Positions 52,423-64,000 of a DNA stretch of 64,000 nucleotides are shown here, piece by piece. The notes under the pieces were generated by a model. That model was not told the DNA's origin, ran no database searches, and saw nothing but the letters and a program-made list of their open reading frames with translations. This DNA is from Isochrysis galbana (Eukaryota; Haptophyta; Isochrysidales; Isochrysidaceae), in assembly GCA_018136815.1 (NCBI GenBank), contig CM030936.1, positions 3,796,474-3,860,473 of the forward strand. The letters run 5' to 3'. A program made the translations under genes and the position numbers. Within the stretch, counting starts at the first letter, position 1, and every line of letters begins with the position of its first letter.

Positions 52423-53835
52423 ATGAGCGCATGCATTGTACGAGTTGACCGTGTGTGCTGCGGTCATTGCCCAGGCCGAGCGCCGTCGCACACCCCCAGA
52501 GCAAAGCAAGACAAGGTCGTGTCGGTGCCATGTTGTACATCATTATTTTGTAGGATCTGATGCGCAGAGGCTGGTCGCCGGCCTACTGCGGTCGATCCGA
52601 GTGCTTGGCACGGGTGGGTTGGGTTGTGTACGCACGCAAGTCCGAGAGCGTCACCTGCACTAAATGAGTGCTTGGCACGGGTGGGTTGGGTTGTGTACGC
52701 ACGCAAGTCCGAGAGCGTCACCTGCACTAAATTACGCCGAAAAAAGACGGGTCGACTCATCTTGTGTACTCACTACTCGCACTAAGGCGTTCAAACATTT
52801 ATTCATAGAAAGTACAGGGCGGTCAAATAGGGGCTTTTTAACTATTGGTAAGGGTTGGGCTGAATTTTTTTGACCGTGGCGCGAGGCCCCTAATAGGGCG
52901 GTCAAACAGGGGCTTTTTAACGACTATTAAGGGTTGGGCTGCATTTTTGGACCGTGGCGCGAGGCCCAATAAAAAACCTCCCGGGGTGGCTACCTGACGC
53001 GACGAAAATCTTCGCAAAGAAATGGTGCGATCCGCCCCCCCCCTCTTCCCCTCCGTCGCGCGCACTCAAGCTCTACCCGTAAAGAATGGGCGGTCGCGCC
53101 CGCGGGGGGATCGGTTCCTTTATATCTAAGCTACATTCGGCATTTGATTCCCGCCCGATGCAGCGCCGTGTCGGGCTGCCGACAGTCCGACCACCCACTG
53201 ACCCTCTGGCATCATGGCCCGCGCATTCCACCCAGCACATCACAGCGCGCGCACGCGGCTACCCTGGCTACCAGAGGCCCCACCCCGACCATCCCGACCC
53301 GCCCCTCGCAGGATTCGCCCTCTCTCGAACTCGGTATCGAGAACTAGGATCCGCTCGCCGACGTGGCCGTCCACGCGTGGCTGACGAGCCTCCACGTTGA
53401 GGCTGCCTACGCGGCCATCCTCCCTCTGACAGTGCCGGATTCGGCGCTGATCAATGAGGCGAGACGGCGAGACCTGTGGGCGGCTTCAGGACGGGCTTCG
53501 TCATGGCGCTCTACGCCACGGCGAGCAGGAAAGCCCAAGATCCTGCCAGAGCGCCTCACATCGCATCTGGCGGGAACCCACCACCCAGAGCAGAAATCAG
53601 CTCTTCTGTCTTCTGCCGCTGGGTGGTGGGCTTGGCAGGCGGTATTGGAAATCAATCCATACTGCCAGTGACGCGCGATAGCGCAATAAAAGCGCTCCTG
53701 GCACGCGGAGCTCGCGCAGCGCGCAGCCAAGGCCCGCTCCAAGGTCTTGGCAATACTTGACACGAAGTCAAGCAGAGCCGTAGACCGCGGAGCCGACGCG
53801 GCGTCCGTCGTCCGTCGACCCCCGGTGGGCAGCTG
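52423..53835. other. Intergenic with tandem duplications; possible SAM-like exon
   Basis: 52599-52665 is duplicated in tandem at 52666-52732 (67 bp, identical by eye). 52815-52965 holds two ~80-bp copies of AGGGCGGTCAAA(T/C)AGGGG...CCGTGGCGCGAGGCCC. The + frame at about 53362-53510 (VAVHAWLTSLHVEAAYAAIL, PLTVPDSALINEARRRDLWA) has the look of a SAM-domain helix bundle but lacks a gene context. Nothing else is supported. Confidence 0.4.
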
Positions 53836-53905
53836 AGAGATAGCGAATTAAACCTTTTGCGAGGCGCCTGGGAGGAAGAAAGGTGGTGTTGCGGGTAAGG
53901 GGGGG
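53836..53905 (-). repeat. Inverted copy of subtelomeric 464-530
   Basis: The reverse complement CACCTTTCTTCCTCCCAGGC, GCCTCGCAAAAGGTTTAATT, CGCTATCTCT matches 470-530 next to the telomere. Confidence 0.75.
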
Positions 53906-54186
53906 GGGGCCTTGTACATTTCCCCCCGTGCGTTCCGTTTTTAGGTTTTCCCGCGCGACTCCCCCCCCCGCCGGTTGCGGGTCTTCCCATCTCACTCCGG
54001 CGTACATCGCCGGGATGTCGCCGCTAGCGTGTCTAGGTGTGAATCTCTTAAAAAATTGCTTCGTAACAAGCTCTTCCGCCCTTATGATTTTCTCCGCTAA
54101 TGACGGGGCGGGTGAGAAAGTACGTCTTTTGTCGACTACTTTGCGGTTTAGTTCCGCTATGATGTCCGACCGGGTCGTCCCGGGGG

Positions 54187-57100
54187 TCCCTCAGCAACAC
54201 CAAGTTTTGTGACGCGTCTGCGGGTCACCTGGTCGGAATGGCTGCTTGTCCTAGAAACGGGAGAAATGGCTGATACCACCCAATGGGGAGCTCTTCTACC
54301 CATGGTCCCCTAAACTATTGTTATAGTTCGAGCGATGGAGCGCGCGCCGACCGCTCCCGATCCCCAGCCTCCCGCCGTCACGACGCCCCACAGGGGCCGC
54401 CCCAAGCCGCCGGAGCCGAAGCGCTCGCAGGCCGCCCCACTGACTGACAGCGACGTCGATATGATCCTCCCACCCTCGCCTCCCCACCAGGCGCAGAAGC
54501 AGGGAACAGGGAGGGCCCTGTTCCCTGCAGACCAGCAGGGCCAGACTCTGGCTCTGCCGCCTGCCCCCACTGGCCTGTTGGCCCATCAAGGACTCCCCAT
54601 GGTGGGTGGCAGCCTGGCTGCCACCCCCATGGTGGCAACTCCTACCAGCAGTGCACCCCTCGTGGGCAGGCACTACATACAACAAACAATTCTTGGGGCC
54701 TTTACGGCTTCCAACCCTCTGAACAACACTGCACAGAAGTCATACGCTGAGGCGGCCGGCCCCAAAGGAAAGCAACCCCATGAAGCAAGGCAAGCTCCAC
54801 CTCCATCTTCCCAACAGCCCCAGCCGCCCTCGCGTAAGCGAGCGGACCCGCAGTCGGACCCGAAGCCGACTCCACCCATAGCCACACAATTCGCTTCTCC
54901 CCCTCATGGTCAAGATGAGGAGGAAGAACCGGAGGATACTCCATTCTACATTCAGCTAGCACAGCTAGCGGAGGACAAGAAGGACATCAAGAGCGAGGAC
55001 ATAGCTACCTATATGAAGTTTCTTCTCTCCAAGTTGGAAGGCTTGGATGCTACCCCCGATGGGGGTTCATGGAGGCTATCGACTCCGACGTCCAAACCAT
55101 ACTCTGGGATAGGTCTCCGCGGCTACAAGCGGAGGAGTTAGGCTCCTCGCAGGAGGGCATCCGATGGATAACATACCCGGCATACCCGAGGGTGGGAACT
55201 AACGAAGACCAGCCCCTTCTGGGGATCGGGCTGCTCCCTATGGCCGAGCATACGCGGGCACTTCAAGCGATATGGATAGTTCGCTACTTAAACCCATCCT
55301 CGGCGGATTGGAAGACCGCCCTAGACCAGTGGTTCAGCCGCACCCCATTGGGGAGAGCGGCGGTATTTTCGAAAGTCGACGCACGAAGCCTCTCGGCTAG
55401 CATCCGTGGGAGCAATACACTGCCGGCATTTTGGAAGCAAGCGCTCGATAATTTCAGACGAATCAAGTTCCTTAGGGAAACCAACACGAGGGAAGGGACT
55501 CTGGGATCCCCGATATGGTATGACTGTTTTCATAAAGCTCCGGCATTACATCACTCACATAGAGCTAAGTGGGAATCTCTACAAAAGGTTATTGTGCATA
55601 ATACGATTAACCCGGTCACGGGAGAGACATACACCACGGAAGACTGCGCGGCTTACCTGCCGGAAGGAGAACGATGGATACGCCATAGGGGCAACTACAT
55701 CTCGATAGGTCCATTTCTAAAGTCATGGGAGAAGATAGCCGAATGGTCTAGAGCAAGAATGGCGGATGCCACGAATGAATATATGAACCTGCTTAGGAAG
55801 AAAGAGGTGTCTCCTCCCCCCACTCCGGGAGAACAAGAGTTAGTCCCCCAAGAAGACCCGGATGCGCATGACCTAGGAGACATCCGGGTGGACAAAGAAT
55901 ACAGATATTATCTGCGCCGGAGTGGAGTCTATCACGTAGTCAAGCTCAATGTGATGGGGGAACCCCATATTTATGAAAGGGCCAACCCGCAGCCATCACC
56001 AGAAGAATTATGCACCCCATTGAAATGGGGAAGAGCGTACGACGGTCCGGCCGAGACGGCGTACCCGATACCACAAGAGTACACGTTCAAAGGCGCGAAT
56101 AAAACCCTAGAGGATGTTAACGTCAAGGCGCTGACAAAAGCGTTTCTCGCAATGAGAAAAACGAAGAAACAAAAATCCACATTGAGGTGGGAAAAACGAT
56201 TGCCGGACATCTCCGGGAAATGGAAACAAGTATCTCAGCTATACAAATACAACTTTTTAACGCCGAGAGACTCATATATGCACTTCAAACACGTCCTGCA
56301 TAGGAGAATAGCCACGGCGAACCGGTTCGCCGACGATCCGACGTGCCGCTTTTGTGGCATAGCCCCCGAGAGCTCCACCCACATAGCCACGTGCATCGCG
56401 ACGGCGCCCATTTTCGAATTCATAGAAGGGCTTCTGGGGACAAATCTGAGGCCGGGCTCCGAGATAGCCCAACGTCTCTTTTGCTACCAAGTAGACAGAC
56501 CGCATCCCTCCTCGGGGTACTTAGGTATCCTGGCGTGGAGATACATCCTCACGGACTTTTATAACATCCAATATGGCAACGCGGACGGTAGGTCCGTTAG
56601 GACAATCTTGAGAGCGATCCTTACGAGATACCACTTATTAGTAACGGCGAAGGTCGGTTTCTTTCAAAGGTTAAAAAACAACGCGAGAACATGGGGCTAC
56701 ACGCCCCGAGCAACAAACATGTCCGGAAAATGATAAGCCCCCTGTATACTATAGACAAGGATTTCAACCTAGGAGCATCAGAAGACCTCTTGCAGGCGGC
56801 GAGAGGACTGGACATAAGAAACATCACCTAGGGTAGCCAAATCTCTTAATAGGAACCGCACCGGATACCAATAAGGACCTCACGCTATATTAATGAGGAA
56901 AAACCCGAACCGAATCTAGATCAAGAGACAACCCACAATCTCCCACCCCCTTCTCTCCAACTCCCGGCCGAAGCAGCGCGCGCGGCCTCCCTGGAACCAG
57001 CTTCTCCGCCAGAGAGGGAACTGGGGAAGGGGAAGGGGGTTGTTTAGGGGTTAAGGTTGGGTAGTAGGGAGGTACACTAGCAAGCTGCCTCACGCCGTGT

Positions 57101-57531
57101 ACGTAGCGGGAATTTTAAGAAGATTTTTTTTCTTCTACCCATGGTCCCCAGGAGATGAAATGTTGCTTTGACTGCCCTCTTTGAGACCTTCAGTGACCAC
57201 CAAGCTTGGTTTTGTCATCTAAGTGTCCAATCCGCTAGCCTACTGCTCCAAAAGGTCTAAAATAAAACTCCTCTGGTGCGAGCGGACGCCCGAGTGCAGC
57301 ACCGCATGCTGAATGTGGTAGCAAAAGTAAGCAAAGACAAGCTCCGCAGAGTTGGTCATGGGGCATGGGGAGAGCTAAGGTTGAATGGGTTGTGGAGATC
57401 GTTTGCTCCAGGTGATGGGATGTCTCATAAGCTCACCATGGGCTACAATGGAGGCATGATCGGCAGAGTCCTAGAAATCCAAGAATTTTCTAGGACGTGG
57501 TCCTAGTTTCTAGGACGGAATTTTTTGTCCG
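54187..57531 (-). mobile_element. MITE-S copy 5, split by LINE-A copy 1
   Basis: MITE-S sequence runs from CCCTCAGCAACACC (about 54187) to 54310 and continues from 57132 to its terminus GGAATTTTTTGTCCG at 57531. The break is exactly at the LINE-A target duplication. The outer left ~180 bp of the MITE are lost. Confidence 0.85.
54311..57131 (+). mobile_element. LINE-A copy 1: both ends present, middle missing
   Basis: A perfect 18-bp direct repeat CTTCTACCCATGGTCCCC lies at 54293-54310 and 57132-57149. The element starts TAAACTATTGTTATAGTT (hairpin), then ORF1 ATG 54335 (MERAPTAPDPQPPAVTTPHR) to about codon 240 (SKLEGLDATPDGG). There it jumps, out of frame, to the C-terminal third of ORF2 (55069-56733). 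This has a zf-RVT-like end: WEKRLPDISGKWKQ, LTPRDSYMHFKHVLHRRIAT and CRFCGIAPESSTHIATC. The reverse transcriptase core and endonuclease are absent. The 3' UTR (~400 bp) ends TTAAGAAGA plus oligo(T) on the sense strand. Confidence 0.93.
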
Positions 57532-57658
57532 TTTGACGACCTTTCATGCGGTTGTTTTTGCATTCGCCCGCCATTAATCGGCGGCATGGCGCCGCCGCTC
57601 CAAGGCCCATGAAGGCCCTGTAGTCCATGGCGTTACTTGCGTCCCTTTGGCGCTTTCG
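57532..57658. other. Spacer between MITE-S and LINE-A copy 2
   Basis: Short unassigned stretch with the palindromic GGCGGCATGGCGCCGCCG. Confidence 0.5.
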
Positions 57659-59040
57659 TTACTCTGCTTTCGACTTATCTTGTTCGCACGTGCATTGGCG
57701 AAAGCTAACTTGGTTTTTACGCAGAAATGAGATAGCCCACGGCTTGTCGTATCCTTTGCAGCCTCCGGGGGCTCCATGGATGGCTAACTCCCCTTCAGGA
57801 GTCACACACTCTAGAGATGATCGGACCGCATAGTCCAAGTTGAAATTTTCTCCGTCATCGAGAGTCACATGAAAGTTTCGAGGGAAACGGTGCCCTAAGG
57901 CCGACGTGTCCGTGTAAACATAAAAGTGCCAGATTGGACGCTTGCCGGACTCAACTTTCGTGATTCCTTCGAGTGAGGTTTTGGCTCGCTGTTGGTTGCC
58001 CCTTAGGACGTGGAAACCCTCGCGCTCGAGCGAGTTAGCCAAATGCCTAGTCTTGGTCTTAAACGCCTTGATCGGATCAAAGATGCGAAAAACAATGTAG
58101 GTCGCCACCTCTTTTAGGGAGGACCGGATAGCGCTCGACTTACGAGGGGCCGAGTCGGTTAACGCACCATAGGTGATTCCAAATTCGTGCGGGACTCCAG
58201 AGAGTGCTGTGTGAATTTTGTCTCCGTATGCGGCCTTGAATTGATCGTGTGCGTCCTCATCGAAGAAGATCCAAGGGCCTTTGCGGCCCTTGTCCATGCC
58301 ATCTGGAGTTGCGTCTAGGCCTTCCAGCCTAGAGAGGAGGAATTTCATGAAGGTAGCGACATCCTCGCTCTTGATGTCCTTTTTGTCATCAGCTAGCTGA
58401 GCTAGCTGGATGAAAAAAGGCGTGTCTTCGGGCTCCTCTTCCTCATCAGGTGGAGGAGAAGCAAAGGGGGTGGTGTTGTGGAGAGTCGGCTTTGGATCCG
58501 ATTGTGGATCCGCCCGCTTGCGCGATGGCTGCTGTGGTTGTTGGGCTTGTGGCTGCTGGGCTTGCTGGGCTGGATCCTTCCCTTTGTGTCCATGCGCAGC
58601 TTGCGCGTATGTCCTGGCTGCTTGAGTTGGTTGTTGGTTTGAGGGCGCAAAGGCCCCCAAAATGGATTGTTGTGTTAAGTGCCCGCCCCCGAGGGGTGCA
58701 CTGATGGTAGGAGTGGCCGCCATGGGGGTGGCAGCAGAGCTGCCACCTCCCATGGGGAGTCCTTGAGTTGGTGGAGGAGCGGAGGGGTTGGGTGGCAGGG
58801 CATTGCCCTGGGCCTGGTTGTCACCAGGGAACAGGACTCTGCCTGTTCCCTGGTTCTGTGGCAGCTTGGGAGGCGAGGGTGGTGCCGTCATGTCGACGTC
58901 GTTGTCAGGCGGCGCGGCGGCCTGTGGGCGCTTGGGCTCCGGCGGTTTGGGGCGGCCCCGTTGGGGCGTCGTGACGGCGGGGGGCTGGGAGGTGGGAGCG
59001 GTCGGCGCGCGCTCCATCGCTAAAACTATAACAATAGTTT
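57659..59040 (-). mobile_element. LINE-A copy 2 (5' end and full-looking ORF1, no ORF2)
   Basis: The sense strand starts AAACTAT-TGTT-ATAGTTT (59040-59023), then ORF1 from ATG 59017, 452 codons without interruption. Regions: Pro/Gln-rich N-terminus, RKRADPQSDPKP, an acidic patch (EEEEPED), conserved PFFIQLAQLADDKKDIKSED, KFLLSRLEGLDATPDG, GPWIFFDEDAHDQFKAAYGD, HLANSLEREGFHVLRGNQQR, HFYVYTDTSALGHRFPRNFH, FNLDYAVRSSLECV and HGAPGGCKGYDKPWAISF. The last ~20 codons may already be flanking DNA. The protein is probably the LINE RNA-binding chaperone (family knowledge). The 5' flank equals subtelomeric sequence 268-405 inverted. Confidence 0.88.
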
Positions 59041-59140
59041 TAGTTTTTTGACCGAGAACGAGAACGAGAGATATATAACGATAAATACCGAACGAAGAGA
59101 AGAGAGAAGCCTAGCGAGAGTCGATTCGCGAATGCGACAC
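59041..59140 (-). repeat. Inverted copy of subtelomeric 268-405
   Basis: The reverse complement GTGTCGCATTCGCGAATCGA, TAGGCTTCTCTCTTCTCTTC, GTTCGGTATTTATCGTTATA, TCTCTCGTTCTCGTTCTCGG matches 273-400 with small deletions. It stops at GTCAAAAA where LINE-A copy 2 begins. Confidence 0.85.
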
Positions 59141-60337
59141 CAGAAGGGGACCCCTAGTATGGTCGCGTATTCGCCTTCGCCTAGCCTTTTGAACGAAAAT
59201 CAAATGAGGAGAGAGAAGCGTCCGCCGGGGAGTGAGCTCTCGACTTACTTACCGGCTGGACCGCCCGCCGGGGCTCTCGGTGCCCCCCCCCCCCGCCTCC
59301 TTTTCTTTGCCATAGTGGCCGACTGTGAGGATACGGATACGGTCTCCCCACCTTGTTGCGAGCGCCACAGGCGCCCGTGATCTCTCCCTGGGCCCACAAC
59401 CACAACAGCCGCACAAGAGCGCCTCAACAGTAGCGTCCCGACATCGTTAGGGCGAGGTGCTGTTGTGGCCCTATTGAGGCCTACAAAAACCCACTATGGA
59501 CTGGGCACATGCAGCGAGCAAGCTACTTGATCCGCTATCTGACATCATATGTGCCTACGCTCATGCCACACGATGGAACGACTGCCGATCGCAAAGTTCG
59601 AAACTGAGCAGGGAGGAGAGCGCGCATGAATGTGGGGAGGGCGTTACTGAGAGATAGATACTGAGTGTGCACGACGAAAAGGAGAGCAAGCGGGAGAGAG
59701 AAGAGACTCGGGCCACATGTCGGCAGCAGAGCAACGACCCCAAGAGGGTCAGGACGCAATACAAACTGAAATAGCAGTGAGCGGTAAAGCGGCGAACGTG
59801 GCTGCTAGTGCTATTAGTAGTATAAATCAATGACCTGTGGAGCCGCCGAGGTCCCACGATGGCGCAGCCATCCGAGTAGTGCGAGTCCAACCTAAACCAT
59901 GGTGATGTGGTGATTCCCGTCACCTTGATCGGCGAGTGTTTGCAAATGAATTCTTTCAACGAAACTGTTGGACTTTAGTGAACCATTCGCAATCAACCTA
60001 TCGGTGCGACTCGTAGTTGGAATGATGCCCGAAGATGCGTGCATCACAACCATTGAGTGGCATGTTTCTACTCGCCATGGTCGCATTCCTTAGCATCTCA
60101 AGAAAATCAGAGACGGCAACGCTTCGCATTCATTGACAAGCAAAAGCTCACGGGACGCGCAGCACATCGGACATCGCGGTGACCAGCATGCCGTCTTCAC
60201 CCTTTGCATTGCCGTCCGATGAGACTCCGCGTGTGATCAATCTACCTTTCGAGCCCCATTTTCCAGACCAACAAAGCGTACTCGAGAATTAGCAGATGCA
60301 TATCGGGCGAGGGGCGCCAGTCGCGCCCCAACAGTGT
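59141..60337. other. Intergenic, no gene recognised
   Basis: No gene. This is the 3' side of the glucanase gene. Confidence 0.5.
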
Positions 60338-63300
60338 CTATTGTAAAGGAACATACGACGCAGCTCCGCTGCGCGCCTCCCCATCCTCCTCCTGGGGTAG
60401 GCTATAGGCCCCGAACAAGTTTGATGACGCTGTCGCTGCTAAGAAAGAACGCAGTGCTCCGGGTGCGGCCCGGATGGCGAGGGTCGCTCCGATTGTGATG
60501 GCAACAACGGCGACGACGACAGTGGGAAAGGCGTGTGCAGGAGCCTCTATCGGCCCCGCCGAGAAGGGCAGAGGCGTGAAGGCACGCGCGTCAAACACCT
60601 GTCGGAAGAGCACGTCCGCATGTGGCGGAGAGCCTCCGTTGTTGGAAACGTCGCCCGCATCCACCTGCATAGAGACGGGCAGTCCGCGCAGGGCTATTGA
60701 GCAGTGTGCCCCATGCTTGCGATCGCCAGGGCATGCAGAATGGCGGGGACCATGCGAGGCTTTTGCGTGGACGGCATCAAATAGGCAATGATGCTCGCCT
60801 TGCTTTTTCCGTCAGTCGTGCCAGGTTCGTCGCACGCCTTGGCAACTGGAGGCTGCGTGTAGTCCGAGATATTTCTGGGCAACCAGCCGTTCCGCCACGC
60901 CTGGTTTGCGAGCAGGGTCAAGATAGAGGTTAGAGCAGTGCCTTAGGTGAATGGGGAATTCAAAGGACACCACCGACTCCAAGATGGTGGCAAGGCAGGG
61001 CTGCCACCATGTTCCCGTTCGCATGATCAAGCTCAGCCATTTTCACGTGGTCAGACTACCACTCAATTGTGAGCAACTTCTCGGCAGGCAGTTGTGGCAC
61101 AGCCCGGCTCAGGTTGGCAGCGCGCCTCCAGGTAGGACCAGCGCGCCTCCAACTCAGTGCGAAAGTTCCACATGAAGTGGCCATGGCCGACCGAAAACGA
61201 CCTGCAGTATTTGTGAGCAAGAATGCGCATGATGCCATCTTCTTGCGTTCCCCACGGCATGCCTGCACAACACACGAAAAGCAGCCAAGCGAGTAAGATG
61301 ACGAGTTGGACCGCCTTGAATCGAAACATAAAGCTGGCGACCATTGCTCATCGCTGCAACTCCCTACGATCGCCTACCACATTGCAGCAGCAGCTCGCCT
61401 TTAGGGCACTTGCCAAACATTGGCCCCGACACGCCAGTACCATACGGGCCTTGCAGGGGCTCCTCGGGGTCGGGAGGGCAGCCGGGTTGCTCATCGCCCA
61501 TATACGGAGCCGGGCAGTCCACCATTGCGCATGAGACCTGTGAAGGATGCAAGGAGGTTTGGCGATGAGAGCGATGCAGAGCAATTTGGCATCTCGTAAG
61601 CTCACGTCCAGCAAGGTTTAAAATCCAGCATAGGGATGCTTGCCTTAGGGAAGCCTGGGAGGTTGTCGTTAAAGCCGTTCAGCCACATGGCGCAGTTATC
61701 GGTGGCAAGAGACCACTCGCCCACGATCAAAGGCATGTCCACCTGCGAAGCGAATGTAGCCATGTGAGCAAGCCGTGAAGTCGTGGTGCGAGGCCAGCAT
61801 ATCGCATGGTGCATGCTTTCATAGACACACAGCTAAGCAGTCCGACAGGATGCAACGACCGTATCGTATAGATGGTGAAGCGGCCACGTGAACGCGCTCG
61901 CCATCAATGGCTATTCCACGACGGGATTCGCAAACCTGCTCCTCCATGGCCCTAATCCCGCCGTCCATGTTGCAAGCATTGTCAAAGAACGTTTGTGCAA
62001 CTGCCGGACTGCGGCGAGACGAGGGAAACGGTCAGTGTCGTTGCCTAGAATAAAGAAGGGACCGCCTCTCGTTATGCGAGTCGGGAGCACCACCATCGCA
62101 ATGTGACACTTCGACAATTTGCCAACGAGGTCGGCTTGGCCGCACCGATTCCATGCTTGGTAGATGTGCGAGTCCATCGCCTTGTTTGGACAGCCTTTCA
62201 TGAAGTCCCACCAGGCGGCAGGGTATCCGCGGAAGGAATCATGCATGACAAACTTCCACGCCGGCGCCTGACAGACGAGCAGTGGCAGCCGTCATGGCGA
62301 CGCACCGTGTGGTGCTCGCGGGTTAGCGATCCGGGTGGTCGCCCGCTAGCTAGGCGGTCAACGAAGGAGTCACTAGACACGCTGCTGCCCCAAGGCTGTC
62401 GTGGAGCTGCAATCGGGATGGTGGGCTGAGTTGGATGGCCTACCTTGCCACGCACGATATTATAGGTCTCCCAATAAAATCTCTTGATCCACTCAATCGG
62501 GATGAACTGCCATGGCTCGTTGACTGGCTCCACGCCCCACACAGTTGGGTCAGCCGCATGTCGGTCTGCGAGCTTGGAAATGACCTGCGCGATCCAGACA
62601 TTCGGTCCGGGTGCATGACGTGCTAGGCCGTCCGTGCCGCGCTGTGCGCCATCGGTGGAAACCCCAAGGGGAGGATTCTCCACTGCGACAGCTTGCCGTC
62701 GCACGGCTCGAGCCCGCTTACAGCTGTGGCGATGATGATGAGATCACACCCGGCATGCAAGACTGTTTCCAGCAAGGTGCTGGCATGCACATGATAGGAA
62801 CAGGGGGAGGGTTGACAGCGGCGAGAGTATCCTCTCACCTCAACCGAATGGGCGTAAGCCGTCTCGTTGAAGTCGTTATAGCTGAACTTCTCAGTATCAA
62901 AGTTGCCCAGCCAGTCGGCCGCGCGTGTAGGCCAGTGCTCAAATGTCGTCACAGCTTGGGGATCTTGAGATGACACCTGCTCGGCATGGGACACAGATGG
63001 CGTAGCGGATGTCCAGATTAGGCTAGTGCGCTTCCAATCGCAATGGCCCACCCGTGCTTCCCCGAGACGTGGTTGGAAGACCATGATCGGTCCAGCAAAG
63101 CCCCATGCGCCAAGGACGGCGGTCTCACAGCTCATAGGAACCCGCCCTCCGGTGCCGTCTGCCCCAATACACACCTCGGTCCATTTGACCTTGCGCGCCT
63201 CGCCGCTATTGTCGAAGCCATTCTGTGAGCCGATCATCGCGTGCACATCAAGCAGTGCGCGCAGATTGTACTTGCGCAGAAGCGCAAGCGCACGCTCCAG

Positions 63301-64000
63301 CTCCTCGAGCGATCCATCCGTGCATCCAATGTAAGGCCCTGGAAAATGGATTAGGCAGCTCCATTACGTCAATGGTGTACAGACGTGGGTTGACCGCCCC
63401 AGGCGGAGCGGGGCGTCTGCAGCCATTCATGCGTGCGCCGGGGCTGCGCCCTGCATGCTTCCAGCCCACGGGCTCCCTGCTGGCACAGTGCACCGGCGGC
63501 CTGCTGAGCAAGCCATCTGATCTGATCCCGCGAGCGTACTCCCTGGGCGAGCGCTCGGCGTGCTCACCGTACGGGACATACATCCAGTCTCCCACGGGGA
63601 TGCGCACGACGTTTGCGCCCGAGGCGGCGATGGCGCGGATGTCCTCCTCACGCACCCACGTGCGCCAGTGCCTCCGGAGCTGCTTGTTTCCCTCCACAGG
63701 GCCGAGCGCCTGGCAGAAGGAGAACTGGTCCATCCCTGTGTGCTGCGGCGTGTCCTTACCAAACTTCTGGTCGAGCGAGAGGAACTGATAGAAGAGGGAA
63801 GGAGTGATCCACGGCTCTAGCACGAGCCAGCCGCCCAGATTAGTCCCGAAGACCTTCCACTCCTCCTTTGCGGTGCTCACTCCCTCAGGACACGTGTAGG
63901 GGTTGTCACTCTCATCGAGCGCTCGGCGTAGCGAGGGCAAGGGCTCGACCTCGAGCTGGCCTGCTCGGTTAATGGTGTGGACCATCGCGTGGCTCAGTCC
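60338..64000 (-). CDS. GH5 (exo-beta-1,3-glucanase-like) with C-terminal membrane anchor; 11 exons, 5' end outside window
   Basis: Exons from the right: 64000(open)-63568, 63338-63175, 62976-62839, 62584-62444, 62267-62146, 62008-61936, 61742-61644, 61537-61378, 61262-61126, 60900-60838 and 60664-60338. All phases agree, giving 613 aa from the Met at 63985, but the frame is open to the edge, so the N-terminus (probably a signal sequence) is missing. Motifs: FGTNLGGWLVLEPWITPSLF, GANVVRIPVGDWMY, LRALLDVHAMIGSQNGFDNS, WGVEPVNEPWQF (acid/base Glu in NEP), HDSFRGYPAAWWDFM, MDSHIYQAW, MPLIVGEWSLATDN (nucleophile Glu) and GHGHFMWNFRTELEARWSYL. The C-terminus has one membrane span (FPTVVVAVVAITIGATLAI). 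It likely trims beta-1,3-glucan at the cell surface. Three introns appear to use GC donors (AAG|GCAAGC, GAG|GCGCGC, AAG|GCGTGC). Confidence 0.88.

Overview
This is the end of a linear eukaryotic chromosome. Bases 1-66 are CCCTAA telomere repeats, so the telomere lies to the left. The DNA is GC-rich, and most genes are split by short introns with G-rich GTGCGC/GTGAGC-type donors, with some apparent GC donors. There are many microsatellites and homopolymer tracts. Gene content (a plant/algal-type peptidyl glycosyltransferase, a DUR3 urea symporter, TLC and GLTP lipid proteins, a GH5 beta-glucanase), hairpin introner-like introns and several LINE families suggest a unicellular alga, most plausibly a haptophyte. 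That assignment is inference from style and content, not from a marker gene.

Layout. 1-4.3 kb: telomere, subtelomeric DNA and a small TIR element (here 'MITE-S') carrying nested insertions. 4.3-7.6 kb: six-exon HPAT/SERGT-like glycosyltransferase. 7.7-9.4 kb: LINE-A tail plus MITE-S. 9.7-12.0 kb: two-exon unknown Cys-rich protein. 12.4-13.2 kb: a decayed gene and a LINE scrap. 15.0 kb: intron-containing tRNA-Arg(UCU). 15.6-18.2 kb: a second MITE and LINE-B and LINE-D copies. 19.5-22.2 kb: multipass membrane protein with an IQ-like motif. 23.7-25.2 kb: MITE-S copies and a ~203-bp satellite. 25.7-26.9 kb: RluA-type pseudouridine synthase. 28.6-29.2 kb: cluster of four hairpin introner-like introns. 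30.5-31.7 kb: TLC protein. 32.4-35.7 kb: LINE copies, one bounded by a 17-bp target duplication. 36.1-37.5 kb: GT23-like fucosyltransferase. 39.1-41.5 kb: hAT remnant split by LINE-C. 42.2-43.1 kb: GLTP-domain protein. 43.9-48.8 kb: a 4.9-kb candidate DNA transposon with ~225-bp inverted ends, inverted subterminal ~204-bp satellites and an intact four-exon gene encoding a chromodomain-tailed protein. 50.1-52.4 kb: DUR3. 54.2-59.1 kb: MITE-S split by a LINE-A with a perfect 18-bp target duplication, plus a second LINE-A. 60.3-64 kb: eleven visible exons of a GH5 exo-beta-1,3-glucanase that continues off the right edge.

The host genes are scattered, each with its own promoter region; nothing suggests operons. 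Several serve the cell surface (two glycosyltransferases, a beta-glucanase with a C-terminal membrane anchor, lipid proteins), with one nitrogen-uptake transporter. The space between them is a mobile-element graveyard whose insertions can be ordered from target duplications and one paralogous empty site. The most unusual signals are the 43.9-48.8 kb transposon, the 5'-terminal hairpins shared by all LINE families (with compensatory changes between two copies), and the introner-like cluster.
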